Of a stretch of 64,000 bases of DNA, positions 45,361 to 58,212 are shown piece after piece. The notes beneath the pieces were generated by a model. The model did no database searches. It saw only the letters and a program-made list of their open reading frames with translations, and had not been told where the DNA came from. Origin of the DNA: Schistosoma haematobium (Eukaryota; Platyhelminthes; Trematoda; Strigeidida; Schistosomatidae); contig NC_067196.1 in assembly GCF_000699445.3 (NCBI RefSeq), positions 4,725,616-4,789,615 of the forward strand, in the 5' to 3' direction. Position numbers and translations under genes: made by a program. Position 1 is the stretch's first letter. The number at the start of each line of letters is the position of its first letter.

Positions 45361-45780
45361 GATATATAAGCACTTCGAAGAGACTATAAATTATAGACAA
45401 TCCAATCAGATTTATGATAACAGCTCTTGAATTTCGGCGCAAAATTCACTCATCCATTCGAGTAAATAGAGTTTTGGCATTATAACTGATGTTAGTTCGT
45501 GATGAAAACCCTATATAAGATTCCTAACCCTAAGTATCAACTGTAGATATTAATCCTAATTCTTTAATCTGGTTTATAACCCTCATTTAGCCGTAGTATG
45601 TTGGTAAACATTCTCTGGATCCCTATAGCGTCGCTCAAAGGTCTCACCAACATTTATATTCTGTGGTAATCGAGATAAACTACTTCAAATTGCTTGCGCA
45701 TATAATGGTTCATGTTCTTACATCTCTGAGTTTTATCTACGAAAAACATGAATTATTTGGGCGAAACTATAATTTATGAT
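45361..45780. mobile_element. Merlin-derived (MITE-like) pieces
   Basis: 45385-45560 carries AGAGACTATAAATTATAG, GGCGCAAAATTCACTCATCC and the AAACCCTA..CTAACCCTAA tract. 45757-45776 is GGCGAAACTATAATTTATG, the terminal type of the Merlin relic at 38.5 kb. A related inner piece continues at 46010-46140, beyond the SINE insertion. Confidence 0.5.
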
Positions 45781-45781
45781 C

Positions 45782-45965
45782 TGAAGGGGTTTTGTGGATG
45801 ATATAGTAATTTTAATAGCTGAGATCATGAGTCAATTGAAGTTAAACCATCATGGAAAACTTGAAAGCGCTAAACGGTCATTCCGTTCTACTGTGGGACT
45901 TCTCAACAATGCGCATCCACTATCCAGTTACGTGGGATTCGAACCCAGCACCTGATTTATGAACA
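45782..45965 (-). mobile_element. SINE-B, dead copy inside Merlin-derived DNA
   Basis: Tail, hammerhead relic at 45867-45912 (TTGAGAA, GGAA) and head with B-box GGGTTCGAATCCC. Confidence 0.7.
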
Positions 45966-46699
45966 AACACATCAGATTTAAGATCGCAGATCTCATATTT
46001 TGGAACGGAATTCATTTATCCATATGGCTAAATAGCATTTTGTCATTATGGTTGATGTTAGCTCATGATGAAAACCCCTATTTTAATTTCTAACCCTAGA
46101 TTCCAACCGTAAATCCTAATCCTAATTTCTCATACTAATTTACAAAATTAATTATAAAATTAATCATTGAAATTTCATCTATTTAATCACTTGTAAACAA
46201 AAATGCAAACAAATTAAAAAGGGACAATATGAGTATTGGATACTATGAATTCGAATAATAATAAACAGTAATAGAAACTATGAACTATCTTCAAAGTCAC
46301 TAAACAATCTTTATCATTTCCTATTTGGTTCATATTGTTTACAAAATTATATAATAATGTTAACATTCGAAAATTGATACTTTTATACCTTATTCTGAAG
46401 ACCAGCAATATATTGCTTTGTTTGAAGCGATTACAAGTTCACCTAGCCTGTGAACAGAATAATGACTCTGTAACAAAAGACCAATAAGCTAGTTATTCTG
46501 ATGCTTCCAAGTTTAAAAATGGGGAAATATATTACTCAAGCAGCAATCACGATAGTCACAAATAAAATGTACATATACAACATAAAATTGACCTTGGTAA
46601 GCGTTACAAAATAGTATACGAAAAGATACAACAAAACAATAGCGTTTAAGATTTTCCCAATTGGGAAATACGACATGAAGGTGAAAATGAGCGCCTTTG

Positions 46700-46800
46700 G
46701 TGCAAAAATACGAAATTCATATTGAAAACGTGTAAGCACTGTACGGCCATTTCGTCCTATTGTGGGACTCCTCAGCGGTGCGTATTCGCGATCCCGTTCC
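46700..46800 (-). mobile_element. SINE-B fragment with hammerhead
   Basis: Only the hammerhead and short flanks (GAAAACGTGTAAGCACTG to GCGATCCCG) remain. Confidence 0.7.
46736..46781 (-). ncRNA. Hammerhead ribozyme, SINE-B type, core intact
   Basis: CTGAGGA, GTCC/GGAC and GAAA are intact. The cleavage triplet is GTA, and stem I GCACCG/CAGTGC has one mismatch. Confidence 0.65.
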
Positions 46801-46994
46801 AATAAAAATAAATGAGAAAAGAGTATTTTGCTGCGAATTAACCACAGGTACAAAATTACTTTACATTTATCATCAGTATACGCACAAAGCTCACATGAAA
46901 TCAATTCCTAGGCTATTAAGTTTTGTAATAATCAAGATCATTGAGCCTAACTGCATTGATATCAAGTTCTGCAACTTTAATTAGTTAAACATAA

Positions 46995-47262
46995 AGCGTG
47001 ATTAAACGAAAATGGATAGTGGCTAGCAGTGGAATCCAATTTGTTGCACGTTTCGTCAGCTGGATGTATTTGCATCTCAGAGTTAATGTTCGTTCCGGGA
47101 ATCGAATCCAGTATCTTTCGCTTCAAACGTCATGGCGTTATCCACTGAGCTACTGAGCCCTAATAGCCATTTGCTTGTGCAATTGGGTAAGACTGATCAA
47201 TTGAAGTCTTAAATAACAATAGGAAGATACGAGTAATACAACACCACGTAATTAGATGATTT
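46995..47262 (-). mobile_element. SINE-A with inverted arm, stem II deleted
   Basis: Minus strand: head (B-box GATTCGATTCCC, A-box GTAGCTCAGTGGATAAC), hammerhead site 47030-47060 where CTGACGA runs straight into AACG, so stem II and GA are deleted. Then post-ribozyme. A plus-oriented post-ribozyme arm (47190-47260, GACTGATCAATTGAAGTC) adjoins the head. Confidence 0.75.
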
Positions 47263-47321
47263 ATAAGGAAAACTACCTTTGATTTAGATTATTCTTCACA
47301 AAAAAAAATCAACTTAACTTA

Positions 47322-47562
47322 ATAAAATACTATATGAATAGTTGAAATCATAAGTCAAGTGAAGCTATACCACCATGGAAAATGTAGAAGCACTGAACAG
47401 CCATTTCGTCCTAGTATGGGACTCCTCAGCAGTGCACACAAACGAACTCGCCCCCCCCTCCAGCGAGATTCGAACCTATCACTTAGCCTCAATTGACTCA
47501 TGATTTCAACTAATACAATTACTAAACTCTCCACAAAACCTCTTCTGATAAAATACTCTATG
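47322..47562 (-). mobile_element. SINE-B with inverted arm and 15-bp TSD
   Basis: ATAAAATACTATATG (47322-47336) and ATAAAATACTCTATG (47548-47562) bracket the element with one mismatch. Minus-strand order: inverted tail arm (47547-47477), truncated head with B-box GTTCGAATCTC, hammerhead, tail (ending at 47337). Second TSD-proven case in which the arm was inserted together with the SINE. Confidence 0.88.
47390..47435 (-). ncRNA. Hammerhead ribozyme, SINE-B type, nearly complete
   Basis: Perfect stem I (GCACTG/CAGTGC), CTGAGGA, GTCC/GGAC, GAAA; stem III A-U plus U-G; cleavage triplet GTT. Good candidate for activity. Confidence 0.75.
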
Positions 47563-48024
47563 TATATCTATATAATTACCAAAGATTTCATAGTCCATTT
47601 TCTTTGAACTTTTACATTGATTGATTGATTATTATTGAATACATTGAGTGAATTTGTAGTGTTCTGTTTTAAGGATAATTGATTGATTAATTCCATGATT
47701 TTTTTTTATTAAAAAGTAATTTAGTAATGTAAACTTCTATTGTCTATTTTCCTTCAATTAATCCAGTTGAATATAAACCGAAATAATACAGAGTAAAGAA
47801 AAGTGTTTAGATATTATAAGAGAATCTATTTGATTGACTGTCTTCAGAATTCTATTTCGATGGATAACGAAATAGTAGTTATATATATATATATATTATA
47901 AGAAGAAAAAAGAGAACACTTATTAATTACTGACCTATCAATAAACCAATCAATCAGTCAATCGATTTTTTAAAATATATATTCTGATTGGATATTTTAG
48001 ATATCGGTTACATATTTGGAATAT

Positions 48025-48275
48025 TAATACTGTAGTGAAGGAGAACATAGGTGAGGACAACCATATTATATTTAGCACAAAATTACAGAGTTCATTGGTA
48101 AAATAGAAAAACCATACTCATTGTCCTTGCATTTCTATACTAATTGCTTTATATTTCTGTTCTTCCTTTTCTAATCTTCTCAATCTTCTGCTGCCAGATA
48201 TTATATTCCTGACTCGCGTTATATACTACTTATATCAATATAAGTAGCACGCAACACAATACAACACAATACTTC
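48025..48275 (+). repeat. Interspersed repeat H, plus copy
   Basis: Shares AGGTGAGGACAACCxTATT, TTACAGAG/ACTTxGTT..GATAAAAT-type blocks, CTGCTGCCAGAxATT and the TATACTACTTATATCAATA dyad with 56300-56600 and 6855-7115. Confidence 0.6.
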
Positions 48276-48333
48276 AATAGATCGATATATATTCTCTCTT
48301 TTATTGTTTTAAATAGAAATCACTTAGTGATTT

Positions 48334-48730
<397 letters not shown>

Positions 48731-49510
48731 TGTACTTATTTATGCTTAAATAATAAATCTGTCAATTCTGAATTCAGTACTCTTTCATTACATTGATATA
48801 TATAGAGAGAGGGTGATCAGCCATAAACTAGTTGATTAAACTGACCACGAACTCTTAGTAGAATTTATAGAAATTATTTCAAATGTACTCAATCTCAAGT
48901 AATGTTATATATCAGGGTAAATTAGTGAAATAATTGGAATGAATTCGCTGTGACACTACATGAAATGATATCAAATTTGTCATATATTTCTGGTATCTAG
49001 CATCTTATCAAGGAACAGCAATATCAGAAAGCAAAATATGATATGTGACTGCGAAGAATTGTAAGTCTAAAATTACAATTTTAAAAAAATGAATAAACGA
49101 TTTACTTTGATCAAATGAACTATGAAGAGTATTCGTACTACTCAGTAGTATGAATCAGGAGAAGAAAATTTTGTAACTCAGCTTAAAATATTGATTGCTA
49201 ATTTAGCCATTTCCAATTATCGGAAATGGCACCGAATGATGATTGCGCCAAATCTTAAGTTGGCCGATGATTCTATGTTCAACCAAACATTTAATTTAAT
49301 TCATTTATCTCATCCTATATTATCTATATTCATTTTGACCATCATCAGATTTACTTCACTTATAAACTTGTTCAAGTAGAAATTACATATTACAATAATA
49401 ATTTTATTTTATTCTAAATTTATGTGACATAATTCATTTGTCTTACAATGGAATCAGCAGTTTAAATGTGTAACTTTATTGAACTTTGTTGAAACATAAT
49501 GAGTGAAGTG
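48731..49510. other. Unassigned DNA
   Basis: A 62-codon open frame at 49191-49379 has no recognisable features. Confidence 0.4.
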
Positions 49511-49514
49511 ATAT

Positions 49515-49648
49515 GATGAAATTGGGACCGATAGTAACTGTAGAAGATCTGTAATCGTAGTTACTCAGGACAGAGTTCGATAGAAAAATTCTGGTGAATA
49601 GCCTGTGCTCCTCCATAAGAGGTAACAGGCGTAAGTAAATAAGTCTAT
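49515..49648 (+). mobile_element. RTE LINE terminal scrap, variant subfamily
   Basis: CCTGTGCTCCTCCATAAGAG followed by GTAACAGGCGTAAGTAAATA marks the RTE 3' end. Confidence 0.75.
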
Positions 49649-50645
49649 TTTACATCCTCTATCCTTATTCACTTCACTTCAGTTCTTTTGCATATTGTTT
49701 TATACTACTTATTTATATTCAGTAAATAGCTGTATTACCAGCAATCTTTTACATTTATATTGTAATGCAAGTTGTGTAATATTCTGAAATATTTACATAT
49801 ACTTATAACATCTATTGTATTTATCATTATAATTACTTTACCTTAATCACTGAAGCAATTATCTACAGTTATGTGCATTTGTTTAAACGTAACAGTTTCC
49901 ATATTGTTTTACTCCTGGTTCGGATTTTGTTTGTTGATAAATTGTTACCATGTTTAGACACAGCAACCATCTGTCTTTTACACTATCGAAGCCCTTTTTG
50001 TTTCATACAAAAGGACACGTTAAACGCCGCACACACCTCACAAGTCGATATTTGTAACTAATTTTTGTGTATTATTCAATAAAGAATCGCTAGTTTAGAC
50101 AAATCGTTGTTTTGCGCGTATCTCAATTGGGTGTCTTGGACGCTTCGAGTCATTCATCATCTAAATGATCTCTAATTTACATACAATACAATTTTGAAGT
50201 ATTTATGTTGTAACAAATGTAAAGACGTTCCCCATTTTCAACATATAACAACATCGTCAAATTTATTAATGCTATGCCTTATTTTGACTATCTTAAGAAT
50301 ATCACAATAATTATGGGCTTATAATTGTAGAGCTTGATGATGATGATGAAATAATTGAAAACAATTGTTCACTGACAAATTGTTTGTTTTTCAATCATTT
50401 TACCTTCACTCCTTTGTTGATAAACAGTACTATCTTTAATTAGTCTATCATTTTATAAGATTAAACGTCTGATTAGTATTGATTAGTGAATTCCAGGAAA
50501 AGCTTTTAGTTTGATTTGGAATTTGTGAACAGTGAAAGACAAGTACATCTTCCTAACTAACTGACATAAGTTACACATCTTGGATTCCACTATGAGCCAT
50601 CATCTAAAACTATAGCTTTATTCGATGGTATTAAGCTTTAAAACT
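49649..50645. other. Unassigned; possible old LTR and SINE-A scrap
   Basis: 49880-50160 is less AT-rich, with ATTCAATAAAGAATCG (polyadenylation-like), suggesting an LTR relic, but no paired repeat is visible. 50565-50610 (CATCTTGGATTCCACTATGA) is a SINE-A post-ribozyme scrap. Confidence 0.3.
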
Positions 50646-50648
50646 GTT

Positions 50649-50960
50649 TCAGGTTACATTAACGACTAAATAATCCAAATTGATTTTCACGGTTATAAAA
50701 ACTTGGAACTTCATCATCCAACGTATATAATAGTCACATTCAGAAGACACTTCATAATCGAAGTTACTTCTATGAACTATCAACTGAAATCTCCCCCCTT
50801 CCAGCCAAACAAGTTGATGAAACCTAGTAGGCCCTTCTGAAGAGAAATAGGCCATATCAAAGCACGGCACAACTACCGGGGCTAGAATAGTTGTTCCTGC
50901 AATCCTTTGGAGTTTGTCCAGTGACGAGCAACTCCAAATGATACATGCACCACTTTCGAG
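50649..50960 (-). other. Open reading region, unrecognised, probably repeat-derived
   Basis: About 100 codons are open on the minus strand, including ACIIWSCSSLDKLQRIAG, then VVPCFDMAYFSSEGPTRFHQ and LVWLEGGRFQLIVHRSNF. Composition is protein-like, but I do not recognise the family. A mobile element or a recently decayed gene are both possible. Confidence 0.3.
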
Positions 50961-51494
50961 AAAATTTTTTGTCTTTTTCTATTCCAAATGTAGTTGTACT
51001 ATGTTCATCTGTGGAGTTCGTAATCAGTTGGTGGGTATAGGTGGAGTGGGTTACCGCTCACGTTAGTTCATGAGTCACTCGTCTCATTATCCAGGAGGCA
51101 CGACGCGGATGTGTGAGTCGGATTTTGCCTCCCAAATTGAAATATCAAAATGATTAAACTGGTTCTTTTTTTAATTCAATATAATCATTTATACCATTCA
51201 TAACAACTGAGTACAACGGAATCTAATAACTGGAAGTTAATTTTTTAGGTCTAATCATATTAGAAAGTCACTCTCAGACACCGTTATGTAAGGTTTTTTA
51301 AAATATAAAACATCGGTTCATCAAAGTTCATCAAAGGTTCATATTGTTTTAAATTATCCATAAACGTATTAATATACGATTTTTCAACTACTAACCATAC
51401 ATTTTCACATGTTATAACCATAATTTCTTCAGTGAAACTTGAAAATATTTCAAACAAATTATCCAACTAATATAATTCCCCCAAATGCTCTGGT

Positions 51495-51935
51495 ACAGCT
51501 GAGAGTGAGCAGAGTCAGCTATTCATCTCGGAATGCTCTCACATGGCCACGTGCATACAACCACTGTCAGAAAAGTCCTACTTACTGTCTTCTCGCGGTG
51601 GAGTTGTTGTTTACAACATTGAGAGGACGAACACCGGGTTGGTGGACACGGAGTAACCACCTAGGGGAGTTGGAAAACCCTGATTCCAAACCAATGAAGT
51701 ACATGGGCTCCAGGATCCAAAGGAAAAACAAATTGACGTATGAACCAATCGTTGGTCACCGGCTACCATGGGACTGAATCTCCTGACATTGCCCCACTGC
51801 CTTGTGGATTAGACTTTTAGATCAAAGACTCTGGGTGTGACCCTCTACGAAAACTACCTGGTTCGGTTTGGGCACCCGGGTAGTATCCCAGCCATCACAT
51901 AAATCGAACGATTTATGTGATACACAAATCACTAA
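51495..51935 (+). mobile_element. Retroposon C, copy 2
   Basis: Matches 35619-36040: GAATGCTCTCACATGGCCAC, GGAGTTGTTGTTTACAACAT, ACCTGGTTCGGTTTGGGCAC, and the CATAAATCGAACGATTTATG hairpin. A block present in the other copies is deleted near 51625. No AAAT tail or TSD is visible. Confidence 0.75.
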
Positions 51936-52535
51936 CGCTGACATTATTAAATATAAATATTATGAAAACTATTAATATCCGCTCAAAGTTGTTTAAGTGT
52001 ATCACAGGATTATATAAATTAAAATTGTTTATTAAGTTACAGAAATTAGATTACATAAGTCTGTTAATAAATGTTTGGATTTAATTAGATCGAAGTTCAT
52101 AATATGTGGTAAACATTGAGTAAGTTCCTAACTATATTCACTTTGGAAACTCTAATCTTTGAATTCAGCTTAAAATAAGTTTCACCTGTAAATGTATAGA
52201 ATAATCAACAAGATAACCTGTAACAAGATTTCGTACCCACTGGCTTTCACAGATAGGGTGTATTGCAATTTTGAGGAAGCTGATCATTCAATCGGTCATT
52301 AATAACGTTGGACCTGGTACATGTTGCTACATCCCATTGCGCAACGAGATATAATTGTCCGGGAGAATCCTATAGTAGTACAGGTATCAACAGTACAAGT
52401 CGAAATAGAAAAGGATAGGCATCGAAAATACAGTTCGAGACGAAAATATCATTTAGTGAAATAAGTTTTTAAGGAAATTAGAAATTTATTATTTAAGGAG
52501 AGACAAAGAGTGAGCGCACTTGAGTCATTATGAAC
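51936..52535. other. Unassigned DNA
   Basis: 52310-52400 may be a further piece of the LINE that follows, but I cannot align it with confidence. Confidence 0.3.
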
Positions 52536-52539
52536 GATT

Positions 52540-53290
52540 TTGAGTCATGTTACTCATCCTCTTACAATTGGTTACAATAATTGCATGTACCTCAACCAGA
52601 CAATACACCCACCCACATTGCTCAGTTCAACAGTTGGTGCCTTCGTAGATTGATGTCATGTCTTGGTTCGGTCGCCCCATCTTTCTTCCGACCTATTCCT
52701 ACACCAGACATCATCGCACGTCGTGGAAGTCAGTGAATGGGCATATGCAATACGTGTTCGAATTGTCTCAGTCGGCAAATGTTCATCACATCGCCAGTTG
52801 ATTTGCCATCGTTACCTAGTACTCTGCGTCTAACATCCGAATCCCCAACTCAATTGTCCTAAAGCACACGAAAACACCTATGACCGAATACTAGTAACCT
52901 ATGAATATCATCTACTTTTAATGGCCATCCTTCACAAAGTAGGATGTACAGAACTACTGCGCAGTCAACTCGTCCCTCAGTTGGTAGATGGATATCTTAA
53001 CTACATCTCAAGAGACATAAGTTGACATTAGCCAACAGGAATTTTTGAATTCCTGTCGAAATTACGTCAAACATCAGGGATTATCAGACTAGGTCTTGTC
53101 TTTTATCTCAAGTTATACAGAGACTTACGTTAATAATTTGGTCTTGAATAGCCATCATTCGGCCACATCGTATCACTGGATATTATCCACTGATCAGAAT
53201 CTTTTCATATTAACAGCTGGAAATTTGTTCTTCAAACCACTAACATACCAACTCATAAGTCAACTTTAAATGACTTCGAGGGCTGTCTTA
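52540..53290 (-). mobile_element. Second LINE family, C-terminal fragment
   Basis: Minus-strand frame gives AVVLYILLCEGWPLKVDDI, HRLLVFGHRCFRVL, DSDVRRRVLGNDGKSTGDV, CRLRQFEHVLHMPIH and LPRRAMMSGVGIGRKKDGAT, the post-RT region of the family at 26.1-27.8 kb. It has several stops. Upstream homology extends to about 53290. Confidence 0.7.
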
Positions 53291-53339
53291 TGCTTTCAAT
53301 AATTTCTCGTAGGACTTGATACCGTCGTTCGATATGAAA

Positions 53340-53960
53340 AAATAAGAAGAGTGATGAGTTGGTTTAAATTAAGTAGGCAAGGCCTATATGTGGACAAAAG
53401 GGAAATACGGATGCGTGCATGGAAATGATAGTAGACATAGTAATGTGAGTCCGACTGCCTCATACAGACGGGTGAGCCACCGAGTAAAATACATAACGCT
53501 AGCCAAACGAAAACTCATTCTTTGTTTACACAAAACACTAGATCATCACTTTGGAAAAAGTTATACCTTGGCTTCTATAACAAACATCTCAGACTCAAAA
53601 TAATTTATAAACTTGTCGACAGGACATTGAGTAGTATGGCGTAGAATAAATTCCCGGAGCGACTACAGCTAGAGTAACTTGCATCATTGTCGTCTCTGAA
53701 TGTCTTTAAACTAAATGTGTAGTCAGTAAGAATAAGGAAAGAGATGCTGTCTTTGGGAGGCGGTGTCAAGCTTATTTCGTTCTGTATCCTTACTCTCTTT
53801 CCGCCAAAACTCCTCTTTGTTTGTATGTATCAATACCAAGGTGGGACTTGATAGTTTCTTAACAAACTGAGCACTGAATAGAAAGTTAATAATAAATATA
53901 TTTTTGTTTTAACCCAATGAGTAGAAAAGTTGAATTTTGACCTTTCATGACGCCACTTCA
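53340..53960 (+). mobile_element. Possible LINE 3' end, clade uncertain
   Basis: Broken frames resemble the end of a CR1/SR1-type protein (RVKYITLAKRKLILCL, then a LQLE.LASLSSLNVFKLN-like ending). No second copy in the window to confirm it. Confidence 0.3.
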
Positions 53961-55515
53961 CCAGTCATTCTTTTTGTTTATTTTTATACTATTAAAGATT
54001 CCCATTGTGAAACACTGTATCTTCCTAAATCGGTCCAACCATTTTTTTTCTTCTGGTTCATTCTTATTGTTCTTTTCCAGTCTAATCCTTTTCAGGTCCA
54101 ACTATTATTGTATTAAAAAAGTGGAGGAACATCATTCTCAAGCCCGTTTTCGCTCTTGTGATCATTTACCACCCTACAGTAAGAATAATAAAGGCAACAG
54201 GAATTTTCCTTAAGATTATACGATGTTTCTCATCATTTTATGACGACTCACTTCGGTTTCTTTAGAGTTGTTCTTCATTTTTTAGCGTGGTTCATCGGCT
54301 TAATCTCAGAGAAATTGTTCACCTCTTTCTACCACACTCGACCACATAGACAGCAAAATGGTTATTACATCGCTTGAATTAAATTATTATTACTATTCCT
54401 TACTGTTTATTTCTGTCCATTCTTGACTGAAGTTATTCGTTAGTCGTGCCTGTATTTGTGTATTTCTGTGTTACTGTCCTCTATTTCTAATGCAGACTGA
54501 CTACAGGTTTTCTTTTGACATTTCATATTCATATAAGTTAATACTTGTTCCATCATTGATGCAGAATTGAACTGAGTCTGTTTTTTTATGCACACACATG
54601 CACGTAAACACAAATACGAACATAGTCACCATAGAAGAAGCCTTCAGGTTGACCTGAAAAAGACACTTTTTTTAGAAACAGTATGAATTACTCTGTTGTC
54701 TGCTTAACATTATTCCTATTCAGTTTGACCTAGCAATATGAGAGAATGTTCAGTTATTTTGTTGTATTAAGCCCATTTGCCATTGGCTTTAGTTCTTCTT
54801 TATATCTGAAAGAGATTTATCGATACGACGAATAATGATAAAAGTTGATATGAAGATATGGGTTGAAGCATTTTTGTTTTTGTTTATTGAGTAATAAACA
54901 TAAATGAGTTACGAAATTCAACCATGGTACTTAGCGTATCTGTAAATCTGAAAGATAAAGATCTTTACTGAAATAATAAAGTAAAGAATAATTATGACAT
55001 ACGATAGTGTAAGTAAGAGTTGATAGATGTGTATAATCTTGATAACAGTCTATCAACATGCAAAAACTAAACTAAAGGCAAACAAACATGGAAACCACTG
55101 TGTTTAAGCAAAAGTTAAGCGACCATACGAAATGAGAATAACTGCTCCTAGGATTGAGGGAAAATAATTATAATGATGAATACAATAAATGTTATATATT
55201 TATGTAAATATTTTAGAATAATACACGAACAACGTGCGTTACAACATGCGCGTAGAAATTGCTAGGAACACAACTATTTACTGAATATTATTAAGTAGTA
55301 TAAAAATAGAACAAAACATATAAGCGAACAATTGTTTTCAATTAGATCGTCATCAGGCTTTACTCTATCAGCAACACCATGATTCGAAAGCTTGCTAATA
55401 ATGTATTGAAAACTATAGAGTATTGTGCAGTTGTTTGATCCCAGCTCGGTTCTGACCAGTTTACGCTCCAATAAGCTTAAGGGGATTTACAATATTTCAA
55501 AACATGTCAGAATCT
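53961..55515. other. Unassigned DNA
   Basis: No supported gene, RNA or repeat. The open frame at 53947-54213 is low in information. Confidence 0.4.
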
Positions 55516-55520
55516 TTAAA

Positions 55521-55806
55521 TAAACATGGATCGTGGCTAGCAGTGGAATCCAGGACACACGTTTTGTCCTACTTGCGAGTCGTCAGCTGGATATTCCGGC
55601 ATGTCACAGTTGATAGTCACTCTACGACTAGAACCCAGTACCGTTCGCTTCAAACGCCATCGCGTGATCCACTCAGCTACTGAGTCCTGATAGCCACTTG
55701 CTTGTGCAATGGGGTGAAGTTTAAATTCACTTATTGTTGTTTTACTTGTATCTTCCCACTGTTATTTAGGAAGATACAAATAAAACAGCATCAAGTGAAT
55801 TCATAT
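55521..55806 (-). mobile_element. SINE-A ending in a long hairpin
   Basis: Minus strand: leader, head (A-box GTAGCTGAGTGGATCAC, B-box GGTTCTAGTCG), hammerhead at 55548-55592 (AAAA for GAAA, stem II lost; dead), post-ribozyme. At 55735-55805 the leader (AAGTGAATTTAAAC..GGAAGATACAAG) meets an inverted copy of itself across a 12-base loop, giving a near-perfect ~30-bp stem. Confidence 0.75.
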
Positions 55807-56299
55807 CACAATTTATTAGCCTGCATTTTCAACTTTAAACAACTTCCACCATAGGATGACAAGCGAATTACGTCCACTGATAACTACGTAAACTCTGAAC
55901 ATGATAGAACTCCTGTTAATAATGACTTCTCGCTAAACATTTGTGGAATTTTATTCCGTAGTTTATTATATAAGAGGCAATTTTTACATTGAATGGTAGA
56001 TTAAGAAAAATGGTTTTAGTAGCCATTCATTAAATAAAAGAATCTCGGACAAGAGGTTTCAATGCTGAGTGTTTGGAAGTAATCTATAGGAAACCTGAAT
56101 GGTAGTTCTTTATATTTGTGGCTAGAAATCGTCTCGATTTCTCATCAACCTATCACCCAGTTGTTCATCTGGAAAGACTAAGTTCTGGTTATGTCACTTA
56201 ACGAAGTTGATCATGAACGACATACAACAAACATTACGATTAGCGTCCAATACAACTTATTACCTCTATATCAAAGAATATTCCAATCATTGGATTAGA

Positions 56300-56600
56300 A
56301 ACTGTAGTACTGTAGTGCAAAAGAACACAGGTGAGGATGACCGATTGTATTTGATAGAAAATTACACAACTTGTTGATAAAATCAAACAATCATATAGTA
56401 AACGCTCAATTTGCAAAATGTCCATCTATTGTCTCGAAATGGCCCACACTTCATTGTTCTTGCATTTTCATACAAATTGCATCCTGTTCTCACTCTGTAC
56501 TGTTCGATCCTCTTGTCTCTCTGCTGCCAGACATTCTGTTCCTGACTGACGTCATATACTACTTATGTCGATACAAGTAGTACACACCACAGTACTATTG
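56300..56600 (+). repeat. Interspersed repeat H, plus copy
   Basis: Shares GAACACAGGTGAGGATGACC, CTGCTGCCAGACATTCTGTT and the dyad TACTACTTATGTCGATACAA with 48025-48275 and 6855-7115. Confidence 0.6.
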
Positions 56601-56882
56601 GTTATCAAAGTGAATGAAGCAGTACAGTTCTTCAATTCTAAGTGAATTCTATCTCTTTGACTAAACAAACTTAAATGCTAATATAAATAAAAGTGAATCT
56701 GTTCAGACCACTTGTAATAATGAATGAACATTCTTTTCCTCTACACTAATTTACAATATAAAAAAATATATGACAGTTATATGTAGATGCTGCACAACTA
56801 TAACTTGTTATTGCTGAACCACATAAATTCAATACATAACAAGAGTCATTATATTCTATTAAATCATAAAGCTTGAAAATCA

Positions 56883-57365
<483 letters not shown>

Positions 57366-57369
57366 CCTT

Positions 57370-57980
57370 AGTAATATTTGATCAACTGGTAGTGCAAAAT
57401 AAAACAACAACAATACGGGAAGCTTTATTCTTAGAAAGTAAATATAGTTATAAACCACGTGCAATTTTTTTTGAACTCATAAAACATATGTGTTTTATCT
57501 TTTTGATGATTAAATTACGAGTAAATTCTGAGATCTATTAATGGACTAATATTATCTATATATATATTCATATCGTAGATCTGTTGAGTAATTCTATTAT
57601 GTATATTTATATTCTCCCTATTATAAGCTTTATTTTGACCTATAGATTACTATTATACCATTTACTATTCTTAAACTATACCCTCGTTCACAGCCACATT
57701 TGGCTTTGTTTTGTATAACTGTTGTTTCCAAATAGGAAATGGTACGCTGCGGTCTGTCTGTCTTATATATAAACCAAGTATATCTGAAATAAATGATTCG
57801 CATATTGGAAGTTGTTATTAGCGTTCTGAACTCAATTGTGCGGGCTAGGTGAACATATGGCCAATAAGGACGCTAGGCTGATCAGACCGGTCGAACGTCA
57901 TTGGTTTAGTACACTATAAGAGTGTATAAATCGTATTTCAATTGGCGAATAAATTATGTAATAAAAAACCGCATTTCAAT
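57370..57980. other. Unassigned; possible LTR-like stretch
   Basis: 57690-57960 is less AT-rich with AATAAATGATTCG and AATAAATTATG signals, but no paired repeat is visible. Confidence 0.3.
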
Positions 57981-57984
57981 TCAT

Positions 57985-58084
57985 AACAACTGGAAAGATT
58001 GTCCAGAACAGAGTTCAATAAAAAAAATGCTTTTTGGCAGCCTATACTCATCTAAAAGGATTACAGTCGTAAGTAATTAATAAG
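57985..58084 (+). mobile_element. RTE LINE terminal scrap
   Basis: Diverged end: ACTGGAAAGATTGTCCAGAA, GGCAGCCTATACTCATC and TTACAGTCGTAAGTAATTAA correspond to the NWxELxxxAQDR..WRML end and terminus. Confidence 0.65.
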
Positions 58085-58212
58085 CAAATATAAATTTATA
58101 ATTTCTCGTGACAAGAGAAATGATATGCATATCATTAATATTAAACTAGGAAGAAAAATTGATTTTTACTTCTCGACCATGATACAAGTTGTGATTACGA
58201 TAATGATTATTT

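Noticed and set aside
45530..46135. CTAACCCTAA-like runs as interstitial telomere repeats
   Set aside because: Only two or three imperfect units occur, inside Merlin-derived sequence.
8281..47520. Several tRNA-like segments with A and B boxes (for example 8281-8310, 25905-25930, 41895-41950)
   Set aside because: They are SINE heads in multi-copy elements followed by hammerheads. None folds into a convincing full tRNA, so no tRNA gene is called.
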